A stretch of 57,942 nt of DNA from DSBG01 sp049975365 (GTDB lineage Bacteria; Desulfobacterota; Desulfomonilia; UBA1062). The position numbers and the translations under genes are program-made. Of the stretch, positions 24,917 to 33,173 are shown in pieces (the first letter of the stretch is position 1; each line of letters opens with the position of its first letter). The notes below the pieces were generated by a model. The model saw nothing but the letters and a program-made list of their open reading frames with translations, did not search any database and was not told where the DNA came from. Location: contig JBNGDS010000009.1 of NCBI GenBank assembly GCA_049975365.1, positions 1-57,942 of the forward strand, in the 5' to 3' direction.

Positions 24917-25729
24917 ATGGAAGATGTCATGGTCAAGATTCAGGAACTGATCACCCTGTACGGGCTCAAGATCGTTGCCGCGCTCCTTATTCTCATCATA
25001 GGGCGATGGGTAGCCAAGATCATCCAGCGCTTGACCGGGAAGGTCCTCGGCAAACGCGCTGTGGACCCGATGATCATCTCCTTCGTAGAGAACTTGGTGT
25101 ACATCGCACTGCTGGTGTTCATCGTCATTGCAGCCCTCGCCCAGCTTGGAATACAGACCACCTCGTTCATTGCGGTCATTGGTGCCGCAGGCCTTGCCAT
25201 CGGCCTGGCCCTCCAGGGATCGCTGTCGAACTTTGCCGCGGGGTTTCTGATCCTCATCTTCAGGCCGTTCAAGGCAGGCGACTACGTGGAGGCAGGGGGA
25301 ACGGCAGGAAGTGTCGAGAAGATCCAGGTCTTCACGACACAGTTCGCCACTCCTGACAACAGGACCGTGATCATCCCCAATTCCAAGATCATGGGGGATA
25401 CCATCACGAACTATTCCGCCAAGGACACGCGGCGGGTTGATCTCGTGTTCGGTGTGAGCTATGGAGACGACCTCGACAAGGTGAGGACCGTCATCAAAAA
25501 TGTCATTGAGAAGGACAGCCGGATACTGAAAGATCCAGAGCCGATGATCGTGGTGAGTGAGCTCGCAGACAGCAGCGTGAATTTTACGGTCCGGGTGTGG
25601 GTCAAGACCGCCGATTACTGGGGAGTGTTCTTCGATACCATGGAAACAGTCAAGAAGAACTTTGATGCCGAAGGGATCACCATCCCGTTCCCGCAGCAGG
25701 ACGTCCACATGTTCCAGGCACAGAGCTGA
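24917..25729 (+). CDS. mscS: Small-conductance mechanosensitive channel, MscS family
   Basis: A 270-residue protein of classic MscS size. Three transmembrane helices are visible (about 15-35, 58-80 and 85-110), the third with the Ala/Gly-packed pore segment GAAGLAIGLALQGSLSNFAAG. The cytoplasmic beta domain (FRPFKAGDYVEAGG, VIIPNSKI, DLVFGVSYGDD) and the C-terminal alpha/beta part follow. The channel releases solutes under hypo-osmotic shock. GAGGAGG precedes ATG 24917, and a strong terminator follows the stop, so the gene is probably transcribed alone. Confidence 0.95.
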   Translation: MEDVMVKIQELITLYGLKIVAALLILIIGRWVAKIIQRLTGKVLGKRAVDPMIISFVENLVYIALLVFIVIAALAQLGIQTTSFIAVIGAAGLAIGLALQGSLSNFAAGFLILIFRPFKAGDYVEAGGTAGSVEKIQVFTTQFATPDNRTVIIPNSKIMGDTITNYSAKDTRRVDLVFGVSYGDDLDKVRTVIKNVIEKDSRILKDPEPMIVVSELADSSVNFTVRVWVKTADYWGVFFDTMETVKKNFDAEGITIPFPQQDVHMFQAQS

Positions 25730-25746
25730 CGCGCGAAAGATATTCT

Positions 25747-25790
25747 CCGGCAGCAGCCCTCAACCCTCGGGTACCTGCTGCCGGATTTTT
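25747..25790 (+). terminator. Rho-independent terminator after mscS
   Basis: A 10-bp perfect stem, CCGGCAGCAG (25747-25756) and CTGCTGCCGG (25775-25784), 18-base loop, followed by A and five Ts. It lies 17 bp after the mscS stop. Confidence 0.88.
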
Positions 25791-25850
25791 CCCTTGTTTC
25801 CCTCTTCGATGTTCTCCTCACCCTGTTCATCTTCGACAGGGCTGGGCTGA

Positions 25851-25878
25851 TTGACTTCATGACCGTCCTGTTTATAAT
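25851..25878 (+). promoter_or_regulatory. Sigma-70 promoter of the rubrerythrin-like gene
   Basis: TTGACT (25851-25856), 16-bp spacer, consensus TATAAT (25873-25878), 80 bp before ATG 25959 and directly after the mscS terminator. Confidence 0.7.
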
Positions 25879-25958
25879 GAAAACTAGGTCCTCACCGAGA
25901 GAAAGAGATGGTCGGTTTTCCCAGAGGAGGGAAGAACACACCCAGGAAAGGAGGCACG

Positions 25959-26483
25959 ATGGAGCCGAAAGAGAGACTGAATGCCCTGGAAGTAGCGTTG
26001 AACAACGAGATGAACGAGAGAGAGTTCTATCTGAAGCATGCGGAAAGGACAAAGAACCCCGTGGGCAAGGCCATGTTCAAAGAGATCGCAGATGATGAAC
26101 TGGAACACTACCAGAGGCTCAAGGAACTCCACGAGAAGTGGGAGAAGAAAGAACAATGGCCCCAGACTGTCCCTCTCACCGTAAAGAAGACCAACATCAA
26201 GGATGTCTTGACGGGTATGATAAAGAACGTGGAAGCACAAGCCGAGAGTGACGATGATGATATCACGGCCATTTCCATTGCCACTGAATTCGAGGCCAAG
26301 GGATCGGAATTTTATGCCAGGCTGAGAGACTCGGTAACGGATGAGAAGGAAAAGTCATTCTTCGATCTCCTGGCCCGGATAGAGCGAGAGCACTACCTCT
26401 CACTGAAAGACACTGAGGAGTATCTCAAGGATCCGGAATCCTGGTTTACCAAGGCGGAACACCACCTGCTCGACGGCGCATAG
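25959..26483 (+). CDS. Rubrerythrin-like ferritin-family diiron protein
   Basis: A 174-residue helical protein. Diiron ligands can be placed in two helix pairs: Glu in NNEMNEREFYL with DDELEHYQRL, and ATEFEAKGSEFYARL with RIEREHYLSL, the ferritin-like E(6)Y..ExxH pattern. There is no C-terminal rubredoxin-type CxxC, so it is a rubredoxin-less rubrerythrin or other ferritin-like protein. These reduce peroxide or store iron in anaerobes. The start ATG 25959 has GGAGG 7 bases upstream; the frame is open to 25908. It has its own promoter and stands alone. The exact reaction is not certain. Confidence 0.85.
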   Translation: MEPKERLNALEVALNNEMNEREFYLKHAERTKNPVGKAMFKEIADDELEHYQRLKELHEKWEKKEQWPQTVPLTVKKTNIKDVLTGMIKNVEAQAESDDDDITAISIATEFEAKGSEFYARLRDSVTDEKEKSFFDLLARIEREHYLSLKDTEEYLKDPESWFTKAEHHLLDGA

Positions 26484-26683
26484 GATTCCTCGACGCAGGA
26501 ATGGTCTCCTGGTGCAGAACCGGTATGTGTAGTGAAAAGAATCGCCAGGATCACCAGTGCTTGAGATGTACGGGCAGAGGCATGGCATTCGGCGGGAGAT
26601 ATGGTCACTGTCATGCGATATGCTGATCAAATCCGAGGATACAGGTGAGGGTGTGCTGTGATTCATGGACGTCATAGTGTACG

Positions 26684-27067
26684 ATGAGACGTGGAAAGAT
26701 GAAATTTTCGCCCATTCCGGAACATCTCAAAGCCCTGCTCGAGGATGCGGTGAAGGATTACCCGAGCATGAAGAAGACCATGTTTGGATGTCCGGCATAC
26801 TTCGTCAACAGCAACATCTTCACCGGAGCCTTTCAGGACACAGTTTTCCTGAGACTCTCCTCAGGCGACAGGGCTGAGATACTGGATAGCCATCCGGATG
26901 TACTCCCCTTTGAGCCCCTTCCAGGTCGCATCATGCGGGAGTACGTAACCATTCCGAACACCCTGTATCAGGACCCGGATTTTCTCCATCACTGGCTGAA
27001 GAAATCCCATGCATACGCATCTGGACTGAAACAGGTCAGGCCCAAGAAACACAGATCGAGATCCTGA
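26684..27067 (+). CDS. TfoX N-terminal-domain-like protein
   Basis: A 127-residue cytosolic protein. The segment MKKTMFGCPAYFVNSNIFTG, then DTVFLRLS and FEPLPGRIMREYVTIP, resembles the TfoX N-terminal domain (MFGG...YF...LKV....F.P..GR.M..Y..VP). Stand-alone copies of this domain are common and have no assigned role. The C terminus is basic (RPKKHRSRS). The start may be ATG 26684 or ATG 26699; neither has a good ribosome-binding site. No operon partner is evident. Confidence 0.75.
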   Translation: MRRGKMKFSPIPEHLKALLEDAVKDYPSMKKTMFGCPAYFVNSNIFTGAFQDTVFLRLSSGDRAEILDSHPDVLPFEPLPGRIMREYVTIPNTLYQDPDFLHHWLKKSHAYASGLKQVRPKKHRSRS

Positions 27068-27077
27068 GCAACACGCT

Positions 27078-27105
27078 TCTCCCAACAAAAAACCCAGTTG
27101 GGAGA
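27078..27105. terminator. Stem-loop after the TfoX-like gene, possible terminator
   Basis: TCTCCCAAC (27078-27086) and GTTGGGAGA (27097-27105), 9-bp perfect arms around an A-rich loop, 10 bp past the stop. There is no following T run. Confidence 0.4.
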
Positions 27106-27137
27106 CTGATCGTTCCGACGGGAATGGTGGGAGAAAA

Positions 27138-27159
27138 ATGTCAATCATTCTGTTGACAT
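27138..27159. promoter_or_regulatory. Palindrome ATGTCAA-N8-TTGACAT overlapping a consensus -35
   Basis: Arms of 7 bp at 27138-27144 and 27153-27159. The right arm contains TTGACA, but the position 17 bp later (TACCTT) is a poor -10. Its place 230 bp before the ParA-CBM48 gene suggests an operator for that operon, possibly autoregulatory as in par systems. This is inference. Confidence 0.4.
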
Positions 27160-27388
27160 GGACCAGAGGGAGTGGTACCTTTGGAATCACACAATGACAT
27201 GTTTTTAGGCCGCGAGGCCCTGTGGAGAGAGCACATCAACGACAGGCAAACCGGAATAACCCCACGAAGACTCCCGAATGTTACATGAAGTCTTTTTAAG
27301 GAAGAGAAAGGCGTGGCAGAGGGGTTTTCAACTCATGGAATCGATCAGCTCAGTGACCTAGTGCAGAGTATTTCAAGGGGAGGGAAGG

Positions 27389-28465
27389 ATGAGAACAATA
27401 GCCATTATAAATCAAAAGGGAGGGTGCGGGAAGACTACAACCGCAATTAACCTCGGTGCCTGTCTGGCATACCTGAAGAAAAGGGTGCTCGTGGTGGATC
27501 TCGATCCCCAGGCCCACACAACGCTGGGCCTTGGACTGAACCCGGGCGATTACCCCAGGAGCATCTATGATCTTCTCGTCGAGAGGGAGGGTTCCCCTGT
27601 GGAGATCGACGATGTCATCATCCGGCAGAACGAGCATCTCTCTGTCCTGCCTTCAGAGCTCATGCTTTCAGCTGCGGAGCCTATTCTCCTCCAGAAGGAG
27701 TACCGCGAATACTACCTTGCTGATATCTTGAACCGAGTCCAGGATCGGTACGACTTCATCATCATCGACTGTCCCCCGAACATCGGGGTACTCACGTTCA
27801 ATGCACTGTTCGCCTGCACCGAGGCAATCATTCCCATAGAGAGCGGGTTGTTCGCCCTCCACGGGCTGGCAAAACTGATGGAGACCATCCACATCGTGAA
27901 TCTGAAAAGGTCAGACAGGATCACGGTCAATGCCCTTGCAACCATGTTCGACCGCAGGACACGGATCGCGCACGAGTCTCTCGAAGAACTGAACAGCCAC
28001 ATGGAAGGTCATGTGTTCAAAACTCTCATCAACTTCAATGTCAAACTCAAGGAGGCATCCAGTCACGGGAAGCCGATCAGTGCATTTGCCAGGCATTCTT
28101 CAGGATTTCAAGATTACCTCGGTCTCGCCCGGGAGGTTCTCGCACTCAGGAAACTGCTCAAGGCCAGGAAAGAGGTTGAGGAGAAATTCATCAGACCGGT
28201 CATCACCAAAGATGGGGTCCTCTTCACCTACTATTCACCCAGGGCGAACAAGGTCTATGTTGTAGCTGACTTCAACAACTGGAAAACACACGAGAATCCC
28301 ATGCAGAATCTCGAGGGGACCGGTGTCTGGCAGGCCCTCGTCCCGCTGGGGAAGGGCAGGTACGAATACAAGTTTTTCGTGGACGGCCAGTGGGTGAATG
28401 ATCCTGACAACCCCAACACGATCAAGAATGAGTTTGGGGAAAACTCCTATATTGAGATCACGTAG
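27389..28465 (+). CDS. ParA/Soj-family ATPase fused to a C-terminal CBM48-like domain
   Basis: Residues 1-255 form a full ParA ATPase: deviant Walker A QKGGCGKTTT with signature Lys10 and Lys15, A-prime VVDLDPQ near 37, Walker B IIIDCPPN near 120, and the late SFGKP-like SSHGKPISAF. After a linker rich in Lys and Glu, residues 276-358 match the AMPK-beta/CBM48 glycogen-binding fold: FTYYSPRANKVYVVADFNNW, GVWQALVPLGKGRYEYKFFV, and DGQWVNDPDNPN, with the aromatic residues that stack on glucan. ParA proteins form ATP-dependent gradients that place plasmids, chromosomes or protein bodies. A glucan-binding tail suggests that the cargo is a polysaccharide granule or that glucan regulates it; that is inference. 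No parB follows. GGGAGGGAAGG precedes ATG 27389, and the next gene begins 2 bp after the stop. Confidence 0.88.
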   Translation: MRTIAIINQKGGCGKTTTAINLGACLAYLKKRVLVVDLDPQAHTTLGLGLNPGDYPRSIYDLLVEREGSPVEIDDVIIRQNEHLSVLPSELMLSAAEPILLQKEYREYYLADILNRVQDRYDFIIIDCPPNIGVLTFNALFACTEAIIPIESGLFALHGLAKLMETIHIVNLKRSDRITVNALATMFDRRTRIAHESLEELNSHMEGHVFKTLINFNVKLKEASSHGKPISAFARHSSGFQDYLGLAREVLALRKLLKARKEVEEKFIRPVITKDGVLFTYYSPRANKVYVVADFNNWKTHENPMQNLEGTGVWQALVPLGKGRYEYKFFVDGQWVNDPDNPNTIKNEFGENSYIEIT

Positions 28466-28467
28466 TC

Positions 28468-29313
28468 ATGGGTGAAGGAAGGAATCCGGGCAGGCGGCCT
28501 GAAGACGTTGCCCGGTACTATCTCTCCGATATCCTCTCTGAACGTGCCGGCGAGAACCCGCAACAGGCAGTGACAGATCATTCCCGGAGGGTACATGTCT
28601 GCGCACCGGGTTCCTCCGCGATGGCGGCATTCTTCCTGGCAAATCTCTCCCTCGAACTTGCCAGGAACAGGTACCCGGTCATCATCCACGATCCTGCCGA
28701 AGACGGCCAGATAGACGTACGGGCTTTGATGATGTCAGTCGCTGATCAGCACACGGTACCGGGGATACTGCGCGTCAGTCTCTATGGTCTTCCTGAGATT
28801 CTGATAACCCGGGGGGAACAGGGTGCAGAGAAATGTTTGGGGAATTCGTGCCACACGTCAACGAACGTTCTCGACACACAGCCAGAGTACGTCCGTCTTA
28901 TCGGCGTGCCGGGATCGATCGACCATCTCAGAGGCGTGGGGCAGGGTTCATACGTCATGATGGTGAGCAGGCAGGACGACATGTCTCTCCTTCAGTGTTA
29001 TGCATACGTGAAGGTTCTGGCCGGCAAAGATCCCGGGGTTTCCATAAGCCTGGTCCTCGACGAGAGCGAAGACTCCCGGACAGCACACGTACGGTTTCAG
29101 AGATTCTCCGATCGTGTCTTCACGAAATGCGGTGTCTCTATCCGGTATCTGGGATCTCTCGTTCACGATGCCTGTCTGGGCCTTTCCATGGTTCAGGGCA
29201 AGCCTCTCGTACTCTTTCAGGATGCATCTTCTTCAAAGGAGCAGGTCATCTCCATTGCTCAGGAATTTCTCTCCTGGTCCGGACATGTACGCGGGGAGGG
29301 ACATGCCAGGTGA
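28468..29313 (+). CDS. ParA/MinD-like protein with degenerate P-loop
   Basis: I do not recognise a named family for this 281-residue protein. After an N-terminal region (PEDVARYYLSDILSE), the stretch VHVCAPGSSAMAAFFLANLSLELARNRYPVIIHDP looks like the first strand-loop-helix-strand of a SIMIBI ATPase, as in MinD/FlhG, with the P-loop changed to APGSSAMA: both Lys residues are gone. Later strands (YVRLIGVPG, VSISLVLDE, SIRYLGSLVHDACL) and VISIAQEFLSW fit the same fold, the last two like the FlhG/MinD strand 7 and C-terminal region. It therefore probably cannot hydrolyse ATP and may pair with the active ParA encoded 2 bp upstream. Its stop overlaps the next start (GTGA). Confidence 0.7.
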   Translation: MGEGRNPGRRPEDVARYYLSDILSERAGENPQQAVTDHSRRVHVCAPGSSAMAAFFLANLSLELARNRYPVIIHDPAEDGQIDVRALMMSVADQHTVPGILRVSLYGLPEILITRGEQGAEKCLGNSCHTSTNVLDTQPEYVRLIGVPGSIDHLRGVGQGSYVMMVSRQDDMSLLQCYAYVKVLAGKDPGVSISLVLDESEDSRTAHVRFQRFSDRVFTKCGVSIRYLGSLVHDACLGLSMVQGKPLVLFQDASSSKEQVISIAQEFLSWSGHVRGEGHAR

Positions 29314-29879
29314 CAAAGTTTCTCAAACCCCTCACGATTGCTGATCATGAACAGGTGGTGAAGATCTGCGCGCAGTACTTCACATCGGAACTCGGATTCA
29401 GGATCCTGGAGTTCAACCTCGGCAACACATATACCGGCAGTATTGACCTGCTTGCAGTGAATCACACCAGGGTTCATCTCATCTTTATCAACACATCGCA
29501 TTTTCCTGACACCCTGTTCCGCTCGCTCACGGGCTACCGGAGATTCAGGCAGGACAGTGACTTTCTGTGCAGGGTATACGGCGCCAAGGATGTGAACTTC
29601 GATCTGACCCCGGAGCTCGTGATCCTCTCTCCTGACTTTCTCCCCGAGATCTCTTCTGTGCTGCGGGAGATGATGCGGGTTCCCGTCAAGCTCTTCCGTT
29701 ACCTGATGTTCGGCCATGAGAGTGATCCGGAACTGTTCGTTGAAGAGCTTGTAGAATCGAAGAGAGAATCAGCACAGGAAGGGTTGGATCTTGCAGCTGT
29801 CAGAAAAAACCTCGGCATCGAGGAATCGGTTCTCACGGATGATGAAATCCGTGAGTTTCTCGCTCAGATGCGTTCATAA
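29310..29879 (+). CDS. Conserved-looking protein, possible degenerate PD-(D/E)XK fold
   Basis: A 189-residue protein starting at GTG 29310, which overlaps the previous stop and has GGGGAGGG upstream. The start FLKPLTIADHEQVVKICAQYF, then RILEFNLGNTYTGSIDLLAVN and VHLIFINTS, resembles the helix-strand-strand core of restriction-endonuclease-like proteins (E ... ID ... ExK), but the ExK positions read FIN, so nuclease activity is unlikely. The rest includes FRSLTGYRRFRQDSDFL and a C-terminal acidic segment (EESVLTDDEIREFLAQM) that looks like a peptide docking tail. Very close linkage with the two ParA-like genes argues for one system. The function is not known. Confidence 0.65.
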   Translation: MTKFLKPLTIADHEQVVKICAQYFTSELGFRILEFNLGNTYTGSIDLLAVNHTRVHLIFINTSHFPDTLFRSLTGYRRFRQDSDFLCRVYGAKDVNFDLTPELVILSPDFLPEISSVLREMMRVPVKLFRYLMFGHESDPELFVEELVESKRESAQEGLDLAAVRKNLGIEESVLTDDEIREFLAQMRS

Positions 29880-30040
29880 CCGTTGTCTGCAGATCGGTCC
29901 TCGGAGAAGATGGCCGCTTACGTGGTGTCCCTGAGAATACAGGTTTCCTGAAGGATGAGCCCGGAGATGTTTCCTTTGTTTTCCTGAACATTATTATGTC
30001 TATCATACGGGGAGATATCACCCCTGTGGGAGATAGACAG

Positions 30041-30748
30041 ATGACAGTCTTACGGTGTGTTCTGAACTGCGCGCTCATGATCATGGCCCTGTCTGCAGCG
30101 ACAATCTCCATGGCAGATGATGTCGAATCCCTGAGAAGGCAGATGGTGAAAACCCAGATCGCGGCACGGGGGATCGAGGACCCCTCGACACTGAGGGCCA
30201 TGCAGACAGTCGAGAGACACCTGTTCGTCCCGGAGTCCCTCAGGAAGAACGCATATCGTGACGGACCTCTGCCCATAGGGTACGGGCAGACCATATCACA
30301 GCCATATATCGTTGCGTACATGACGAGCGTGATCCGGCCTGAACCAGAGCACACTGTCCTTGAGATCGGAACAGGCTCCGGGTACCAGGCAGCGATTCTC
30401 TCCTCGATCGTGAGCACGGTGTACACGGTTGAGATCATTCCTGAACTCGCAGCTTCCGCAGAGAGGAGATTGAAAGAGCTGGGGTATGAAAATGTGCACG
30501 TGATCCAAGGTGACGGGTATTACGGGGTGAAGGAACACGCCCCGTACGATGCCATCGTTGTCACGGCAGCGGCTGACTTTATCCCACCACCACTGATAGA
30601 GCAACTCAAGGAGGGCGGAAGGATGGTGATTCCCGTGGGCTCGCCGTTCATGGTCCAGACCCTGACACTCGTTGAAAAACGGGGTAAGGAGGTCACGACA
30701 ACAGCCCTGATGCCGGTTCGGTTCGTCCCCTTCCGGAGAGGGAATTGA
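30041..30748 (+). CDS. pcm: Exported protein-L-isoaspartate O-methyltransferase
   Basis: A 235-residue PCMT that methylates isoaspartyl residues as a step of repair. The SAM-binding motif is LEIGTGSGYQAAIL near residue 105, with PIGYGQTISQPYIVAYM upstream and the later DAIVVTAAADFIPPPLIEQL and VIPVG. An N-terminal hydrophobic signal (CALMIMALSAATISMA) precedes the enzyme, so it should be secreted to the periplasm or membrane-bound, as in some other proteobacterial Pcm proteins; SAM supply there is a puzzle. The start ATG 30041 follows GGGAGA; the frame extends upstream to 29996 without a site. Its stop overlaps the TTG start of the next gene. Confidence 0.9.
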   Translation: MTVLRCVLNCALMIMALSAATISMADDVESLRRQMVKTQIAARGIEDPSTLRAMQTVERHLFVPESLRKNAYRDGPLPIGYGQTISQPYIVAYMTSVIRPEPEHTVLEIGTGSGYQAAILSSIVSTVYTVEIIPELAASAERRLKELGYENVHVIQGDGYYGVKEHAPYDAIVVTAAADFIPPPLIEQLKEGGRMVIPVGSPFMVQTLTLVEKRGKEVTTTALMPVRFVPFRRGN

Positions 30749-33147
30749 GAGAACGCGTGACCCTGTCCTGGAGGTTGATCTGTTCCCTCGCACTCCTCTC
30801 TTCCTCGGTGATTGCCTACCAGATTGTCCTCATGCAGATCCTCTCCATCATGCAGTGGTATCACTTCGCATACATGATCATCTCTGTTGCTCTCCTGGGA
30901 TTCGGGGCATCCGGCACAGTACTGGCACTCTTCAGATCGTTCTTCATCAGGCGTGAGCATGTGATCCTGCCGCTTCTCATGGCGGCAACAGGTGTGTGTA
31001 TGGCCACCGTTGTCGGTCTGTCTCAGAGTGAGGTGATCAGATTCGATTCATATCTTCTTTTCTCAGATTCCTCTCACATTGTAAAACTGCTCATCACCTA
31101 TATCCTGTACGGTCTCCCGTTCTTTTTCAGCGCACTCGCCATCGGGATCATGTTTGTCTGCCATGCGGAGAAGATCGGAGCGGTATATTGCGCGAATCTT
31201 CTGGGCTCCGGCATAGGGGGAATCGCAGTACTCGTTCTGCTGTGGATCTTTTTCCCCGAGCAATTACCCGGCATCCTCTCTCTGGTGCCGATTGCTGCAT
31301 CACTCCTGCTCATTCCCTGGCGATACTCCTGCTGGATGGTGGTTCCCATTTTCCTTTCAGGTCTTGTGATACTCATGGTGATCCTGGATCCGCCGATTCC
31401 TGTCCTCTCCGAGTTCAAGGCCGAGAAAAAGATACTGGAAATCCCTGGTTCACGGATTCTCTTCAGGAGAAATTCTCCCTACGGCCTGATTGAACTGCTC
31501 TCATCACCTGGACTGCGGTATGCACCCGGATTGAGTCTCGCATACCGTGGAACAGTACCCGTGCTCGACGGGGTCTTTCTCAACGGCGACTGGCTTGGCC
31601 CTGTTCTGACCACGGAGGACAGCACCGTAGCCGATTTGATGAACTCAACCACTGGTGCTGTTGCATATGCCATGCAGCCCAGGGAACGGGTGCTCATTCT
31701 CGACGCAGGCGCGGGTAGCGCTATCCTTCAATCCTTTACACACCACGTGGAGTCAGTAACTGCAGTGGAGGAAAATACCGCACTTCTTGACGTCCTGCAG
31801 AGAGGGACCACAGGGGACGGACGTATCCCTCATCTGCACCGTTCTGTACAGCTTTTCATGAAAGGATCACGTCCATTCATCGCAGAGAGACAACCTCCAT
31901 ACGACCTTATCGTGCTGCCGGAGATTGGAACATTCGGGGGAGGATCGGGGATACATGCCCTGGAAGAGACCTATCTCATGACAGTCGATGCCCTTCAGGA
32001 TATATGGGATCTCCTGAGTCCGGAGGGGGTCATATCCCTTACCTGCTACCTCGACTATCCCCCCAGGAACCCCTTGAAGATACTGACGATCGTTGTGTCA
32101 ATGCTTGAAGCAAACAACATCACCCATCCAGGAGATTACGTCGCTGCAGTCAGGGGATGGACGACCATGAGCTTCATCATCAAAAGGTCACCCATCTCTC
32201 CCATGGACATCGTACACATACGACGTTTCTGTGATGCTATGCTCTTCGATCCAGCCCTGCTTCCCGGCATCCGAAGTGAGGAGAGAACACGCTTCAACAG
32301 GCTCATGGAAGATGATCTCCTCGCCTGTTTCGATGAGATCCTCTCCGATGAGAGGAAAGCATGTATTAACAGATATGATTTCGACATCAGGCCGGTTACG
32401 GATGATCGTCCCTTTTTTTATCAGTTTTACCGGATGAAGAGCATGGGAAAGCTTTTGGATGCCTATGGAATCCAGGGTGCCCCTTTTTTCGAGCTTGGGT
32501 ACATAATCCTCATTCTCACCCTGGTTCAGATCACTCTGGCCGCATTCATCCTGATCATCCTCCCACTGCTGAGGGTGGGGTGGCACAAAGAGATGTCCCT
32601 CCGGGTGCTGGTATACTTCGGGTGCATCGGGATTGGATACATGTCCTTGGAGATTGCATTCATCGGCAAATTCAATCTCTTTTTTGGCAACCCGCTGTAT
32701 GCTGCTGCAGCAGTGATCAGCTGTCTGCTGGTGTTTTCAGGGATAGGGAGCTTCATGAGTTCAAACCTGCAGCCGGATAGTCGTTCCACTGGAATGATTC
32801 TGATCTGGATCGTATTCCTGATCAGTCTGAATGCAGTGTTGATCTCGCCACTGATGGAAGAAGCCATGTCAATGCCACCTCTTGCCAAGGTGATCATTTC
32901 ACTGCTCATCATGGGCCCGCTGGCGATTCTTCTCGGGATGCCGTTCCCCCTGGGCATCAGGGGAATTGCCGGACGTCGGGAACCCCTGATCCCCTGGGCA
33001 TGGGGCATCAACGGGTGCATGTCCGTTGTGAGCGCACCCGGTGCAACACTCATTGCAGTGGAACATGGCTTCCGGTGGGTTTTTTGGTGCGCCGGGATTG
33101 TGTATGCCCTTGCAGTGGTCGTCTTTTTGAAGGGCAGGAAATCGTGA
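30745..33147 (+). CDS. Large membrane protein with spermidine-synthase-like domain
   Basis: An 800-residue protein of three parts. The N-terminal part (1-220) has about six or seven membrane helices. The middle (about 235-530) is a Rossmann-type domain like spermidine synthases, with VLILDAGAGSAILQSF near 316 and EENTALLDVL, then the acid-bearing PPYDLIVLPEIGTFGGGSG. The C-terminal part (about 575-800) has six or seven more helices. Such membrane-embedded SpeE-like proteins are widespread and mostly uncharacterised. The usual acidic catalytic motif is not clear, so polyamine synthesis is not assured. The start is TTG 30745 (overlapping pcm) or GTG 30757; GGAGAGG lies upstream. Coupling with the exported Pcm may mean both act at the envelope. 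Confidence 0.78.
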   Translation: MRERVTLSWRLICSLALLSSSVIAYQIVLMQILSIMQWYHFAYMIISVALLGFGASGTVLALFRSFFIRREHVILPLLMAATGVCMATVVGLSQSEVIRFDSYLLFSDSSHIVKLLITYILYGLPFFFSALAIGIMFVCHAEKIGAVYCANLLGSGIGGIAVLVLLWIFFPEQLPGILSLVPIAASLLLIPWRYSCWMVVPIFLSGLVILMVILDPPIPVLSEFKAEKKILEIPGSRILFRRNSPYGLIELLSSPGLRYAPGLSLAYRGTVPVLDGVFLNGDWLGPVLTTEDSTVADLMNSTTGAVAYAMQPRERVLILDAGAGSAILQSFTHHVESVTAVEENTALLDVLQRGTTGDGRIPHLHRSVQLFMKGSRPFIAERQPPYDLIVLPEIGTFGGGSGIHALEETYLMTVDALQDIWDLLSPEGVISLTCYLDYPPRNPLKILTIVVSMLEANNITHPGDYVAAVRGWTTMSFIIKRSPISPMDIVHIRRFCDAMLFDPALLPGIRSEERTRFNRLMEDDLLACFDEILSDERKACINRYDFDIRPVTDDRPFFYQFYRMKSMGKLLDAYGIQGAPFFELGYIILILTLVQITLAAFILIILPLLRVGWHKEMSLRVLVYFGCIGIGYMSLEIAFIGKFNLFFGNPLYAAAAVISCLLVFSGIGSFMSSNLQPDSRSTGMILIWIVFLISLNAVLISPLMEEAMSMPPLAKVIISLLIMGPLAILLGMPFPLGIRGIAGRREPLIPWAWGINGCMSVVSAPGATLIAVEHGFRWVFWCAGIVYALAVVVFLKGRKS

Positions 33148-33173
33148 GATCTCTGGATTCAGGACAGAATCAT

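Larger units (their letters stand above)
27068..27388. other. 321-bp intergenic region upstream of the parA-CBM48 operon
   Basis: No gene is seen. It contains a stem-loop just after the TfoX-like gene, a 22-bp palindrome overlapping a perfect TTGACA, and a long leader of about 200 bp with no open frame that looks coded. Confidence 0.6.

Noticed and set aside
28833..29309. Upstream extension of the third gene of the ParA operon frame
   Set aside because: The frame is open far into the previous gene, but a ribosome-binding site and a GTGA overlap place the start at 29310.
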